Assembly (NCBI GenBank): GCA_045643185.1
Contig: JAZUKH010000088.1
Location: 1-23,437 of the forward strand
From: RGIG464 sp045643185
GTDB taxonomy: Bacteria; Myxococcota_A; Bradymonadia; UBA4248
Reading direction: 5' to 3'
DNA length: 23,437 nucleotides
The translations under genes were made by a program, and so were the position numbers. Shown piece by piece: positions 8,494 to 16,414 of the stretch. Numbering within the stretch: the first letter of the stretch is position 1; every line of letters starts with the position of its first letter. Under the pieces are notes generated by a model, which did no database searches, was not told the origin of the DNA, and saw nothing but the letters and a program-made list of their open reading frames with translations.

Positions 8494-9330
8494 TTATTTA
8501 TTATTTTCGATGGATTCATAAATTAAACTCATGAGATAATCCGTATTAAAATCTTCGTAAACGCGACGTCCGTTAATAAAGAAGGTCGGAGTCGTCGTGA
8601 CGCCATTTTTGAGCCCTTCTTTTTTTGAGTCAGCTACAAAACTTCTCAATTCTTTATTTTTCATGAGATCCGCGTGTTTTTGAGGATCGAGACCGATCTG
8701 AGAGGCCCAGACTGTGATCTGATTAAGGGAGAAGTCGTCGAAATTGTTATAAGATATGAGCAAATATGGCCAAGTTTTTCCCAATTGAGCGGCCGCTTCG
8801 ATAGCGAGTGCCGCGGGCGTTGATTTATCGTGAGATTTGATTGGAAAATAGCGTAAATTAACTGCAATTTTATCTTTTAGATCATGTTTTTCAAGTTCGT
8901 CGAGGAGTTTTGGGACGTGCTTTGAGCAGTATGGGCATCGGCCACAGAGGTAGACGGTGAGGACGGTCTTGGCGTCAGGATTTCCCCAAATGTGTTCGGG
9001 CGTGACGACAATAGACATCGGTTCGGAGGACGGATCCATCGCGATCGTGCGATTTTCGATGGCTTTTTTGATCTTGTCTGGATCGCCGGATTTTGCGGCA
9101 TTACAAGCGTCATTAAATAAATATTTTGCGGCGTTGCAATCAGGTTTAGAGGCGAGGCAGGCGCTGATGGTATCGGTACAGCAACCGTATGATCTCGCGG
9201 AAGAGATGATCGTTTCGAAAGAGGCTTTGGCGGCATTGGAGAGACCGTCACAGGACGGCGTCTCAGCAAAAGCCTGCCCCCCCAGGAAACAGCTCAAAGT
9301 CATTAATACAGATATAGCGAAGTGTTTCAT
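8494..9330 (-). CDS. Exported thioredoxin/DsbA-like protein
   Basis: A Sec signal peptide is visible, with likely cleavage after AFA (~22), so the protein should be periplasmic or extracellular. Residues ~105-275 form a DsbA-type thioredoxin fold: strand TVLTVYLCGR, redox motif C132-P-Y-C135, an inserted helical domain (~165-235), and the conserved cis-proline TTTP at ~248 followed by TFFINGRRV. Residues 27-76 add a small Cys-containing helical region (CC at 50-51, C58, C65, C76) not found in classical DsbA. With several Cys-rich lipoproteins nearby, a role in disulfide formation or isomerisation in exported proteins is an attractive inference. ATG 9330 has AGGTT about 9 bases upstream. It is divergent from the ATP-grasp operon. 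Substrate and oxidase or reductase direction cannot be read from sequence. Confidence 0.85.
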   Translation of the reverse strand: MKHFAISVLMTLSCFLGGQAFAETPSCDGLSNAAKASFETIISSARSYGCCTDTISACLASKPDCNAAKYLFNDACNAAKSGDPDKIKKAIENRTIAMDPSSEPMSIVVTPEHIWGNPDAKTVLTVYLCGRCPYCSKHVPKLLDELEKHDLKDKIAVNLRYFPIKSHDKSTPAALAIEAAAQLGKTWPYLLISYNNFDDFSLNQITVWASQIGLDPQKHADLMKNKELRSFVADSKKEGLKNGVTTTPTFFINGRRVYEDFNTDYLMSLIYESIENNK

Positions 9331-9422
9331 GATGAATAACCTGTGAAATGAGGTATTTTGAAAACAATATCGAAGCGCTTTATGTTCGATTATTACGGCT
9401 GTTCCACGAATAATTCGCAGAA

Positions 9423-9443
9423 TAGCAGTTTCTAAAACTGCTA
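9423..9443. repeat. Perfect 9-bp inverted repeat
   Basis: TAGCAGTTT (9423-9431) is the exact reverse complement of AAACTGCTA (9435-9443) around a CTA loop. It lies about 95 bases upstream of the DsbA-like start with no T-tract on either side, so an operator or an RNA hairpin fits better than a terminator. Confidence 0.45.
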
Positions 9444-9468
9444 AACTTACGATAAATAATCCGCCAAT

Positions 9469-9489
9469 CTCTCTTGTAGTAAAAGAGAG
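9469..9489. repeat. Small inverted repeat, 7-bp arms
   Basis: CTCTCTT (9469-9475) pairs with AAGAGAG (9483-9489) around a 7-base loop, 25 bases from the inverted repeat at 9423-9443. Function unknown; possibly part of the same regulatory region. Confidence 0.3.
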
Positions 9490-9786
9490 CTTTGCACATC
9501 AATAAATTTTAACAAATTTTATCATATATTAACAGATTATTTCGACTCGAATTCGATTCTTTGGTTAGTTCCAAAGCGAAGCGCACATTGCAGTGAGCAA
9601 CATTAAATAGTAGGTAAAAGCAAAATTTGCGTATATAATCCTACATGAAGGTTTAAGTCGCACATGTTGCGAAAAACTTCGCCTGAACTCATCATTTTTC
9701 ATTCTGTCATGCACAGCTCGCGCTGAAACATGCCCCAAAATCCTTACCAGAAAGGCTAGTCCCCCTACTATCATAGGATCAGTTCG

Positions 9787-10974
9787 ATGAACGTCATCTT
9801 TATTTCTCCGCATTTTCCCAAGCACTTCTACAACTTTTGCGAGCGACTGAAGTCGCGTGGCGTCAACGTTCTGGGCATTGGCGACTGTCCTTGGGACGGC
9901 ATCGGTGAAGCCTGTCAAAACGCCTTGAGCGACTACCGTTCGGTGAACAGCCTGCACGATTACGAAGCGGTTTACAGAACAGTCGCAGCGCTCATCGCGC
10001 AGTATGGCCGCATTGACTTTATCAACAGCGAAAACGAATACTGGCTCGAACTGGAAGCCCGCATCCGAACGGATTTCAATATTCCGACGGGGCCCCACAT
10101 CGAAGACATGGCGAACCTCAATCACAAATCGCGCATGAAAGAAGGCTATGCACGGGCTGGCGTGCCGGCAGCACGCTGGTCATTGCCAAAATCAGCCGAA
10201 GACGCCGTCGCCTTTGCCAACCAGGTCGGTTATCCCGTCATTGTGAAGCCCGACCAAGGCGTCGGCGCGACGAGCACCTACAAGATCCACAACGATGCCG
10301 AATTGCGCGGTTTCTGGGCCAAAAAACCAGTCGATGTTTCGTTCATCGAAGAAGAATGCGTGCCCGGTCACGTTGAGACTTTCGACGGCATTACCGACCG
10401 CGACGGCAACGTGTTGTTCTGCGCGAGCCAGTGCCTGCCCGTGAGCCTGATGGACGCCGTCAACGAAGACCGCGACGTCGTCAGTTACTGTCAGGAACCA
10501 CCCGCAGACCTCAGAAAAGCCGGCGAGTCAACACTCAAACAATACAAAGCACAAAATTTGTTTTTCCACTTCGAGTTTTTCAGACTCGATGCCAACAAAG
10601 ACGGCCTGGGAAAACAAGGCGACATCGTCGGCCTGGAAGTCAATATGCGCGCCCCCGGCGGCCGAATCCCCGACAAAATGAATTACGCCTACGACACCGA
10701 TGTCTACACCATCTGGGCCGACAGCCTCATTCACAACGCGTGCTATATGAACAGCACGTTCAAACACTATATTACCCATATCGGACGCAAAAATTCGATC
10801 GATTATTGTTACAGCATCGATGAGATCCGCGCCAAGTGGGGACACCGCATGATCGAAGAGATGGATGTGGATCCCGTGTTGGCCGATGAAATGGGCAATC
10901 ATGCCTATTTGATCCGCGCCGAAAGCCTCGAAGAACGCGACGCTCAAGTTCGTGAAATACTCAAAAGGAGATAA
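9787..10974 (+). CDS. ATP-grasp carboxylate-amine ligase
   Basis: First gene of a four-gene operon. ATP-grasp enzymes join a carboxylate to an amine or thiol through an acyl-phosphate. The N-terminal Rossmann-like domain starts MNVIFISPHFPKHFYNFCERLK, giving about 100 residues of pre-ATP-grasp domain. The ATP-binding part has GYPVIVKPDQGVGA (Lys154), FIEEECVPGH, and the metal-binding motif GLEVNMRAPGG (Glu284, Asn286). The ~60 residues after that are specific to this subfamily. At 395 residues it has the usual length for stand-alone members. ATG 9787 has AGGA (9775-9778) 8 bases upstream. The next gene begins 3 bases after its stop. The substrates are unknown; the company of a GshA-type ligase and an amidotransferase suggests an amino-acid- or peptide-derived small molecule. 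No signal peptide, so cytosolic. Confidence 0.9.
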   Translation: MNVIFISPHFPKHFYNFCERLKSRGVNVLGIGDCPWDGIGEACQNALSDYRSVNSLHDYEAVYRTVAALIAQYGRIDFINSENEYWLELEARIRTDFNIPTGPHIEDMANLNHKSRMKEGYARAGVPAARWSLPKSAEDAVAFANQVGYPVIVKPDQGVGATSTYKIHNDAELRGFWAKKPVDVSFIEEECVPGHVETFDGITDRDGNVLFCASQCLPVSLMDAVNEDRDVVSYCQEPPADLRKAGESTLKQYKAQNLFFHFEFFRLDANKDGLGKQGDIVGLEVNMRAPGGRIPDKMNYAYDTDVYTIWADSLIHNACYMNSTFKHYITHIGRKNSIDYCYSIDEIRAKWGHRMIEEMDVDPVLADEMGNHAYLIRAESLEERDAQVREILKRR

Positions 10975-10977
10975 AAA

Positions 10978-11736
10978 ATGAGAAGAGATTGGTTGACACA
11001 TTACAGCGGCTGGCTAAACCGCGATATGCATATCCTCGTTCACGGCCATGCCGGCGTGCCCCTGATCGCCATTCCATGCCAGGATGGCATGTGCGACAAC
11101 TGGGAAGGCTTCCAGATGCCCGAAACGCTCAGCGACTACATTGATAACGGACAGATCCAGCTCTTCTGCCTCGACACCGTCGACCGCGAAAGCTGGTCTG
11201 ATAAAGATGGCGACAAGGGCTACCGAGCCTGGGTACAGGAATGCTACTACCACTATATCGTCGACGAAGCGATGCCCTGGATCCGCGAGATCAACGGCGG
11301 CAACGCGCTGCCCATCGTCACCGGCTTTTCCCTCGGCGCCTCACACGCCGCGATCGTTTTCTTCAGACGCCCGGATCTCTTTAGCGGCATGATCGCGTGT
11401 TCCGGATGCTACGATGCCTCGCGATTCTGGGACGGCTGGTGCGACGAAACGCTCTACAACAACTCCCCCGTTCACTTCCTCGCCAATCTTCCCAACGACC
11501 ACTTCTACATCGATATGTATAATCATCGCCGTGGCGTCATCTGCTGCGGTCAGGGCGCCTGGGAAAACGAAGCGATCCGCACAGGTGGACGGCTCAAAGA
11601 AATATTCGACCAAAAAGGCATTCAGACCTGGGTCGATTTCTGGGGATACGACGTCAACCACGACTGGCCCTGGTGGCGCAAACAGATCCGTTATTTCCTG
11701 CCGTGGGCGCTCGAAGGCGTCATAAGGACGTGGTAA
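10978..11736 (+). CDS. Alpha/beta-hydrolase esterase
   Basis: Second gene of the operon, with AAGGAG at 10965-10970 inside the end of the ATP-grasp gene, 7 bases before ATG 10978. The fold resembles the putative-esterase (esterase D/feruloyl-esterase-like) branch. Nucleophile elbow G-F-S118-L-G is preceded by a beta-strand LPIVT. Likely catalytic His228 lies in GYDVNHDWPWW near the C-terminus, as expected; the acid residue is probably an Asp between about 178 and 225 but I cannot fix it. There is no signal peptide, so it is cytosolic. A cytosolic esterase between two ligase genes suggests hydrolysis or transfer of an ester or thioester in the pathway. The next gene starts 1 base after its stop. 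Confidence 0.85.
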   Translation: MRRDWLTHYSGWLNRDMHILVHGHAGVPLIAIPCQDGMCDNWEGFQMPETLSDYIDNGQIQLFCLDTVDRESWSDKDGDKGYRAWVQECYYHYIVDEAMPWIREINGGNALPIVTGFSLGASHAAIVFFRRPDLFSGMIACSGCYDASRFWDGWCDETLYNNSPVHFLANLPNDHFYIDMYNHRRGVICCGQGAWENEAIRTGGRLKEIFDQKGIQTWVDFWGYDVNHDWPWWRKQIRYFLPWALEGVIRTW

Positions 11737-11737
11737 C

Positions 11738-13012
11738 ATGTTCCACATCGACGATGACACCGTAAAAAGCCTTCTGCTGACAGGCAATTTCGGGCTCGAG
11801 AAGGAGAGTCTGCGCGTGACGCCCGACGGCTTTATGGCGCATACCCTCCACCCCTTCCCCGACAATAAGCATATCGTCCGCGATTTTTGCGAAAACCAGA
11901 CGGAGATCAACACTTCGGTCGCCACTTCGGCCGAAGAAGCCATCGACCTGCTCACCATGCACACCCGGGAGATCTACAAAAAACTTTCGGAAATGCCTGC
12001 GCCTGAGCTGCTGTGGCCGTTTTCCAATCCGGCCTACATCCTCAACGAAGATGACATTCCCGTGGCACAGTTCACCGGCGGCTATGCGTCCAAAACAAAT
12101 TACCGCGAATATCTGTCAAATCGCTATGGGCGCTACAAAATGGTACTCTCCGGTATCCACATTAACTACTCGTTTTCGGATGAACTCCTTCAGGCCGACT
12201 ACAAATTAAGTGGTTATGACGATTTCCAGGCTTACAAAAACGACATGTATCTCATGCTCGCCGAACGCGCAGCTTCTTACGGGTGGATCATCACGGCCAT
12301 CACAGCAGCGAGTCCGCTCATGGATTCAAGCTATGTCGAAAAAGGCAGGCGAGGACATAACACATTCAATGGGATGGCAAGCACGCGCTGCAGCGAGATG
12401 GGGTATTGGAACTACTTTACGCCGGTCCTGTCTTATCGCAGCCTGCACGAATACGTTCAGAGCATCCAGGAATATGTCGAAAACGGCCTGCTCGCGGCGC
12501 CGTCAGAGTTGTATTACCCGATTCGCTTAAAACCCCGTGGTCTCAACCGCCTCGAAACGCTCGATCGCGAGGGCGTCGACCATATTGAACTCAGAATGGT
12601 CGATCTCAACCCGTTTGAACCCTCCGGGCTTAATCTCAAAGACCTCAAGTTTGCGCAACTGCTGCTCGTCTGGCTCGCATGCACTGAACGCCAGCATTTC
12701 GGCGTCAAGGAACAGGTCCAGGCCGTGCAGAATTTCAAAAATGCTGCACACTACGATCTTAAAACTGTAAAAATCGTCGATCCCGACGGTGAAGTACGTT
12801 CCGTCGCTGAAGCCAGCCTCGCAGTACTCGCCAGAATGAAAGACTTTTATAAAAACGAATCCCAAGACATTCAAGACGTGCTAACCTTCGAAGAAAACAA
12901 ATTCATCGATGCAGAAACGCGCTATGCCTGGATCATTCGTAAACAATTCGCTTACCAGTTTGTGGAGCAGGGACTCTATCTGGCAAAGCAAAAGCAGAAA
13001 AACTTAGTATAA
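11738..13012 (+). CDS. gshA: GshA-type glutamate-cysteine ligase family protein
   Basis: Third gene of the operon. The family makes gamma-glutamyl amide bonds with ATP, classically gamma-Glu-Cys in glutathione synthesis. Diagnostic motifs are FGLEKESLRV (18-27), SGIHINYSFS (~139) and HIELRMVDLNPFEPSGL (~286), the last closely matching the VR-x-x-D-x-NPF motif of proteobacterial GshA. At 424 residues it is about 90 shorter than E. coli GshA (518), with the shortfall mostly after the NPF motif, so the amine substrate may not be cysteine. AAGGA at 11724-11728 precedes ATG 11738. Its stop TAA shares an A with the ATG of the next gene (TAATG), implying translational coupling. No glutathione synthetase gene follows; the ATP-grasp protein at 9787 could in principle fill that place. 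I am sure of the family, less of the substrate. Confidence 0.85.
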   Translation: MFHIDDDTVKSLLLTGNFGLEKESLRVTPDGFMAHTLHPFPDNKHIVRDFCENQTEINTSVATSAEEAIDLLTMHTREIYKKLSEMPAPELLWPFSNPAYILNEDDIPVAQFTGGYASKTNYREYLSNRYGRYKMVLSGIHINYSFSDELLQADYKLSGYDDFQAYKNDMYLMLAERAASYGWIITAITAASPLMDSSYVEKGRRGHNTFNGMASTRCSEMGYWNYFTPVLSYRSLHEYVQSIQEYVENGLLAAPSELYYPIRLKPRGLNRLETLDREGVDHIELRMVDLNPFEPSGLNLKDLKFAQLLLVWLACTERQHFGVKEQVQAVQNFKNAAHYDLKTVKIVDPDGEVRSVAEASLAVLARMKDFYKNESQDIQDVLTFEENKFIDAETRYAWIIRKQFAYQFVEQGLYLAKQKQKNLV

Positions 13013-13779
13013 TGTGTGAATTATTTGCAATTTCAAGCGCTGTGAGCGTTCAGGCCAACGAACTCTTAAAGGTCTTCTATTCTCACAGCAATAAAAATCC
13101 GGAAGGCTGGGGACTCGCGATCCTTCACGACAATTCCGTGAATCTCGAAAAAGAGCCCCACAAAGCGCTCGACAGCGAGTATCTCAAATCACGACTTCAG
13201 GCGAAAATTGAAGTCCATAACATGATCGCGCACATCCGCAAGGCCACGTGCGGCAACGTCGCTTACGAAAACTGCCACCCGTTCGTTCGTAGTGACTGCG
13301 ACCACCGCGTCTGGACGGTCACGCATAACGGCACGATTTTCGACAGTCCTCGCCTCGTTCAATACGTCCATCAACAAGTCGGCACAACCGACAGCGAACG
13401 CGTCCTGTGCTATCTGATCGACGTCATAAACACACGCAGAGCCGAACTTTGTCGTCCCCTGACCCTCGCCGAACGCTTTGAGTGCCTCGACAAGATCGTC
13501 TGCAAACTCTCGGTACACAATAAGCTCAACCTGGTCATTTATGACGGTGAGGTGTTTTATATTCATACAAATTGTAAAAACACTTTGTATATTCGCCAGG
13601 AAACCAATACAGCTTATTTTGCCACAGTGCCCCTCGATCAAAATGACTGGCATTCATTGCCATTTACCACGCTGCTCGCTTTCAAAAATGGTCGACAGAT
13701 AATGAGCGGCACCTGTCATGGCCACGAATATATTGAGAATTCAAAAAATACTCAGTATCTCTTCAACGATGGCCTATAA
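13012..13779 (+). CDS. Class II glutamine amidotransferase (YafJ/EgtC-like Ntn hydrolase)
   Basis: Last gene of the operon, overlapping the glutamate ligase by one base. It starts MCELFAIS, so Cys2 becomes the N-terminal nucleophile after Met removal, the hallmark of class II amidotransferases. Other family motifs are NPEGWGLAI, AHIRKATCGNVAYENCHPF and THNGTIFD. At 255 residues it has only the amidotransferase domain, as in YafJ and in EgtC. EgtC removes a gamma-glutamyl group from an ergothioneine precursor, so a deglutamylating or transamidating role after the GshA-type ligase is plausible. No EgtB or EgtD homologue is present, so this is not a standard ergothioneine cluster. The C-terminal ~70 residues are family-variable. 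A strong hairpin lies 20 bases after its stop. Confidence 0.9.
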   Translation: MCELFAISSAVSVQANELLKVFYSHSNKNPEGWGLAILHDNSVNLEKEPHKALDSEYLKSRLQAKIEVHNMIAHIRKATCGNVAYENCHPFVRSDCDHRVWTVTHNGTIFDSPRLVQYVHQQVGTTDSERVLCYLIDVINTRRAELCRPLTLAERFECLDKIVCKLSVHNKLNLVIYDGEVFYIHTNCKNTLYIRQETNTAYFATVPLDQNDWHSLPFTTLLAFKNGRQIMSGTCHGHEYIENSKNTQYLFNDGL

Positions 13780-13798
13780 GATTGAATAGCCTCACATG

Positions 13799-13827
13799 AC
13801 CGAGGTGGCGCGACAGCCCACCTCGGT
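13799..13827. terminator. Strong hairpin between convergent operons
   Basis: ACCGAGGTGG (13799-13808) is the exact reverse complement of CCACCTCGGT (13818-13827) with a 9-base loop, between the convergent amidotransferase and metallophosphatase genes. There is no T-tract, so it may act as an RNA 3'-end structure for both transcripts rather than a classical intrinsic terminator. Confidence 0.6.
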
Positions 13828-13899
13828 GACAACCAACGTATATGCGCGTAACCAGCTTGACGAACGCTTCACTGTAACGCCGGTTGCTCGGCATTTTCG

Positions 13900-15372
13900 T
13901 TATTCAACAATATCGGTACGCCCTTCGAGTTTCGGAATGTAATACGCATGTCCGCTCATGCATTCCTCAAGCGCTGTACTAATGCTCAGCGTCACAGTAC
14001 GCCAAGGAGCACGTGCTTTGATTGTCTCAACTTCGAGATCCATAAAGGCCCGAAGATTATTCAGATGATAACTCTCGATGCCGACCATAAATAAAGCTTC
14101 GTCACAAATTGGCTCGTGTTCATACGTCGCCTTAGTCAGCGCATCAGCGCTGCGACTGTAAACAAACTGAAAACCACGACTGAGTTGATAATATTCACTA
14201 TGCCCAGTCTTTGATTCTGGAACCTGGCTTAATACATGACGCATGGCATGCTTAAGTTCGGCGCCAGTCAGTTGAACGCGTATGAGCTTTTCCGGATAGG
14301 CATACATATTAAATAATTCACCACGCGTTACAATTGGTCCAAGTGTTTCAGCGCGAAGACCGCCGGAACCAAGCATAACAAGATCGATATCGTAGTTGTC
14401 CTTTAATATGTCGCAAAAAAGGTTACCAACGTTAGTTTCCTGATATCGACAAGGATGCGTTGCCTGAGACGTCAGCGTCGTAATAACGTAATTGTATTTT
14501 TCATCCGTTATTTTTTTATAATTGGTGATCAGTGTCTCAATGGCATTATTCATCGGACAGTGCGCATCATCAATGGGAACGATCTGCCATGTATATTCAT
14601 GAATTGAATTGGTGTCAGTATCAATGACCAGGTCAAAGCGTCCGATCTGATCTGTACCAGTTCCAGCCTGCACAATGGGGATGCCATTGATAACTTCGGG
14701 CTTCTCAAGCAAGGTATGGCTGTGCCCGCCGACGATAAGATCAACGCCCCAGTCTGGGTCCAACGCTGCCGCCAATTTCTTATCGCTCTCAAAGCCAATA
14801 TGCGTGAGCAATACCGTCAAATCGATATCGGTATTTTTATAGCTGTTGATAATGCGACCGACTTCATTTGCGGCATCTCGAAAATCCACGAAAGTCCCCA
14901 ACAGTGCATCCTTACCAGACCGATCAAGGATCTCTTCGGTAACGATGCCGATCACAAGTATATTCATGCCATCTACGCGCAGAACGCGGTGAGATTTAAA
15001 CAATCGCATCCCGTTTGTCTTAATGTAGATATTCGCATTTACAATTGGAAACTTACAACATCGCTCCAGAAAAAGCAGATGGGCAATGCCATAATCGACC
15101 TCGTGGTTCCCAAGTGACACAATATCTGGGCCCAAGGCATTCATGATCTCAATCGTCGAGATTCCCTGAAATTCTGAGTCGATCACAGAACCGCGGAACA
15201 TATCCCCCGCAATCATGTACAACGTATTTGGGCACGTCTCACGAACGCGGTTGACATACCCGGAAAGCATCGAAACACCCCCAACAAGACGGGTATCTAA
15301 TGTTTCAGAAAGAAAGTCCCCATGCATATCGTTGGAGTGAAGCAACGTTAATTTTTTATATCGGTCTTTCAT
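13900..15372 (-). CDS. 5'-nucleotidase / cyclic phosphodiesterase family metallophosphatase (cytosolic, YunD-like)
   Basis: The N-terminal two-metal phosphoesterase domain shows HSNDMHGDF (12-20), AGDMFRGS, SLGNHEVDYG, LLTHIGFESD and the metal site GGHSH (~215). The C-terminal 5'-nucleotidase domain follows, with NVGNLFCDIL, GSGGLR and LFNMYAYPEKLIRVQLTGAEL. Total length, 490 residues, is normal for UshA/YunD-type enzymes. Unlike UshA, there is no signal peptide: the conserved fold starts at residue 8, so I infer a cytosolic enzyme as for Bacillus YunD. It would hydrolyse nucleotide monophosphates, cyclic nucleotides or related phosphoesters. ATG 15372 has only a weak GAG-type ribosome site. 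It lies 197 bases downstream of the YkgJ-like gene on the same strand, with a possible hairpin between them, so co-transcription is uncertain. Confidence 0.9.
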   Translation of the reverse strand: MKDRYKKLTLLHSNDMHGDFLSETLDTRLVGGVSMLSGYVNRVRETCPNTLYMIAGDMFRGSVIDSEFQGISTIEIMNALGPDIVSLGNHEVDYGIAHLLFLERCCKFPIVNANIYIKTNGMRLFKSHRVLRVDGMNILVIGIVTEEILDRSGKDALLGTFVDFRDAANEVGRIINSYKNTDIDLTVLLTHIGFESDKKLAAALDPDWGVDLIVGGHSHTLLEKPEVINGIPIVQAGTGTDQIGRFDLVIDTDTNSIHEYTWQIVPIDDAHCPMNNAIETLITNYKKITDEKYNYVITTLTSQATHPCRYQETNVGNLFCDILKDNYDIDLVMLGSGGLRAETLGPIVTRGELFNMYAYPEKLIRVQLTGAELKHAMRHVLSQVPESKTGHSEYYQLSRGFQFVYSRSADALTKATYEHEPICDEALFMVGIESYHLNNLRAFMDLEVETIKARAPWRTVTLSISTALEECMSGHAYYIPKLEGRTDIVE

Positions 15373-15519
15373 AATCTACTCACAAACACATAAGCGCACC
15401 ATACGCCTACAAAATAACCACAAGTTACATTACCGCATTTGAATAAACTTTTCTAGAATTCATAGCTTCAAATTGCGAATTGTTATACTCAACCGATATT
15501 GAAAGCACAGCGCGCTTTA

Positions 15520-15548
15520 CACTCGCGAACCACAACGGCACGCGAGTG
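15520..15548. terminator. Possible terminator hairpin after the YkgJ-like gene
   Basis: CACTCGCG (15520-15527) pairs exactly with CGCGAGTG (15541-15548), 13-base loop, about 20 bases past the stop of the minus-strand YkgJ-like gene. No T-tract follows. Confidence 0.4.
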
Positions 15549-15569
15549 CCATTAACGCTGTCTGACAAA

Positions 15570-16214
15570 TTAAGGATTTTCGAACGAAATGATCATATAA
15601 AGTTTTTGCAGCGCCTTTGGCAAAGCCTCACGCATCATTTCAGTCGTCGTATTTTCGGGCGTAATTTCGAGCGCCTGGCTCACAGCGTCGCGCATAACGG
15701 GTGGAAAAGCGCCCAACAATGACTTGATCTCATCGCCTTCATATTGACGATGTTGGATGGGCGGCCTATGTGCCGCGAGCTGTTCGGCCGCATAAAACCG
15801 GCACGGACGCCAACATCGTCTGCCATCCTTCGTCTCGGCACAGCTCGCGCCAAACAGACGACAAATGAGGGCACGACCGTGATAGATTGAACAATGATAC
15901 GACGAGTTAGGATCAAAAAATGGACATCGCCCTGCCTCATCAAAGGGAAATACGCCTTCGGCCGCTTTCTGAGCCACCTCAGGCTCATTCTGGATCAACC
16001 ACGCAGCCATATACATCGCTTCACACAGCAGCAAGTCTGGTTCAAAATGTTCGCAGCATTTGCCACAACCAGCCGGACATGTAAAATGCGACTTCCGGTA
16101 CCACTCGTCTTGATCCGCCTCAATTTGTTCATAGACCTCTTCGGTCTCTTCGATAATTTCACATTCCTCTGTCTCTGGAATCTCGTCCAAGACATGCTCG
16201 ATTTCTTCTTTCAT
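15570..16214 (-). CDS. YkgJ-family Cys-cluster protein (putative zinc/iron binding)
   Basis: The N-terminal ~40 residues are strongly acidic (over half E/D), after which comes the family signature FTCPAGCGKCCEHF with C46, C50, C53 and C54. Further cysteines follow in GRCPFF (C97), YHCSIYHGRALICRLFG (C108, C118) and CWRPCRFY. This is the YkgJ/UPF0153 pattern, thought to chelate zinc or an Fe-S cluster; the biochemical role of the family is not established. The acidic N-terminal tail is not part of the family core. ATG 16214 has AAAGGTG 3 bases upstream. No signal peptide, so cytosolic. Confidence 0.85.
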   Translation of the reverse strand: MKEEIEHVLDEIPETEECEIIEETEEVYEQIEADQDEWYRKSHFTCPAGCGKCCEHFEPDLLLCEAMYMAAWLIQNEPEVAQKAAEGVFPFDEAGRCPFFDPNSSYHCSIYHGRALICRLFGASCAETKDGRRCWRPCRFYAAEQLAAHRPPIQHRQYEGDEIKSLLGAFPPVMRDAVSQALEITPENTTTEMMREALPKALQKLYMIISFENP

Positions 16215-16373
16215 TGCACCTTTTGCTCAAGTGTAAAATAAGCAATCTTTCGCGAAGCCGCGTTATTCGCAACGGTTTGCAACTAATTATGAAGCGATAC
16301 ACACGTTTTTGCAGTGCGAACCGCCATAAGATAAAACCACCGTATTGACCAACGGGAAATAGGCGGTTTGCGT

Positions 16374-16399
16374 CCCGCGTATCGCACAGCGATAGCGGG
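16374..16399 (+). repeat. Solo bulged-G hairpin related in form to the palindromic repeat family
   Basis: CCCGC-(G)-TATCGC (16374-16385) pairs with GCGATAGCGGG (16389-16399) around an ACA loop, leaving only G16379 unpaired, just before TAT as in copies A, B and C. The G-rich flanks of the full copies are absent. It lies 16 bases past the stop of the minus-strand Cys-rich gene and could also act as its terminator. Confidence 0.5.
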
Positions 16400-16414
16400 C
16401 GCGTAAAAGAATAA

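Larger units (their letters stand above)
9331..9786. other. Divergent intergenic region with two small hairpins
   Basis: No gene is supported here; a 186-residue minus-strand frame at 9565-10125 is a shadow of the ATP-grasp gene. The region must hold the promoters of the DsbA-like gene (-) and the four-gene operon (+). TATAAT at 9634-9639 is a candidate -10 for the operon, but its -35 region (about TAGGTA) is poor. Two perfect inverted repeats are described separately. Confidence 0.5.

Noticed and set aside
9565..10125. 186-residue minus-strand frame overlapping the ATP-grasp start
   Set aside because: Overlaps the conserved N-terminus of the ATP-grasp protein; no recognisable domain.
13012..13779. 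Ergothioneine gene egtC
   Set aside because: Family fits, but EgtB and EgtD partners are missing, so the symbol is not justified.
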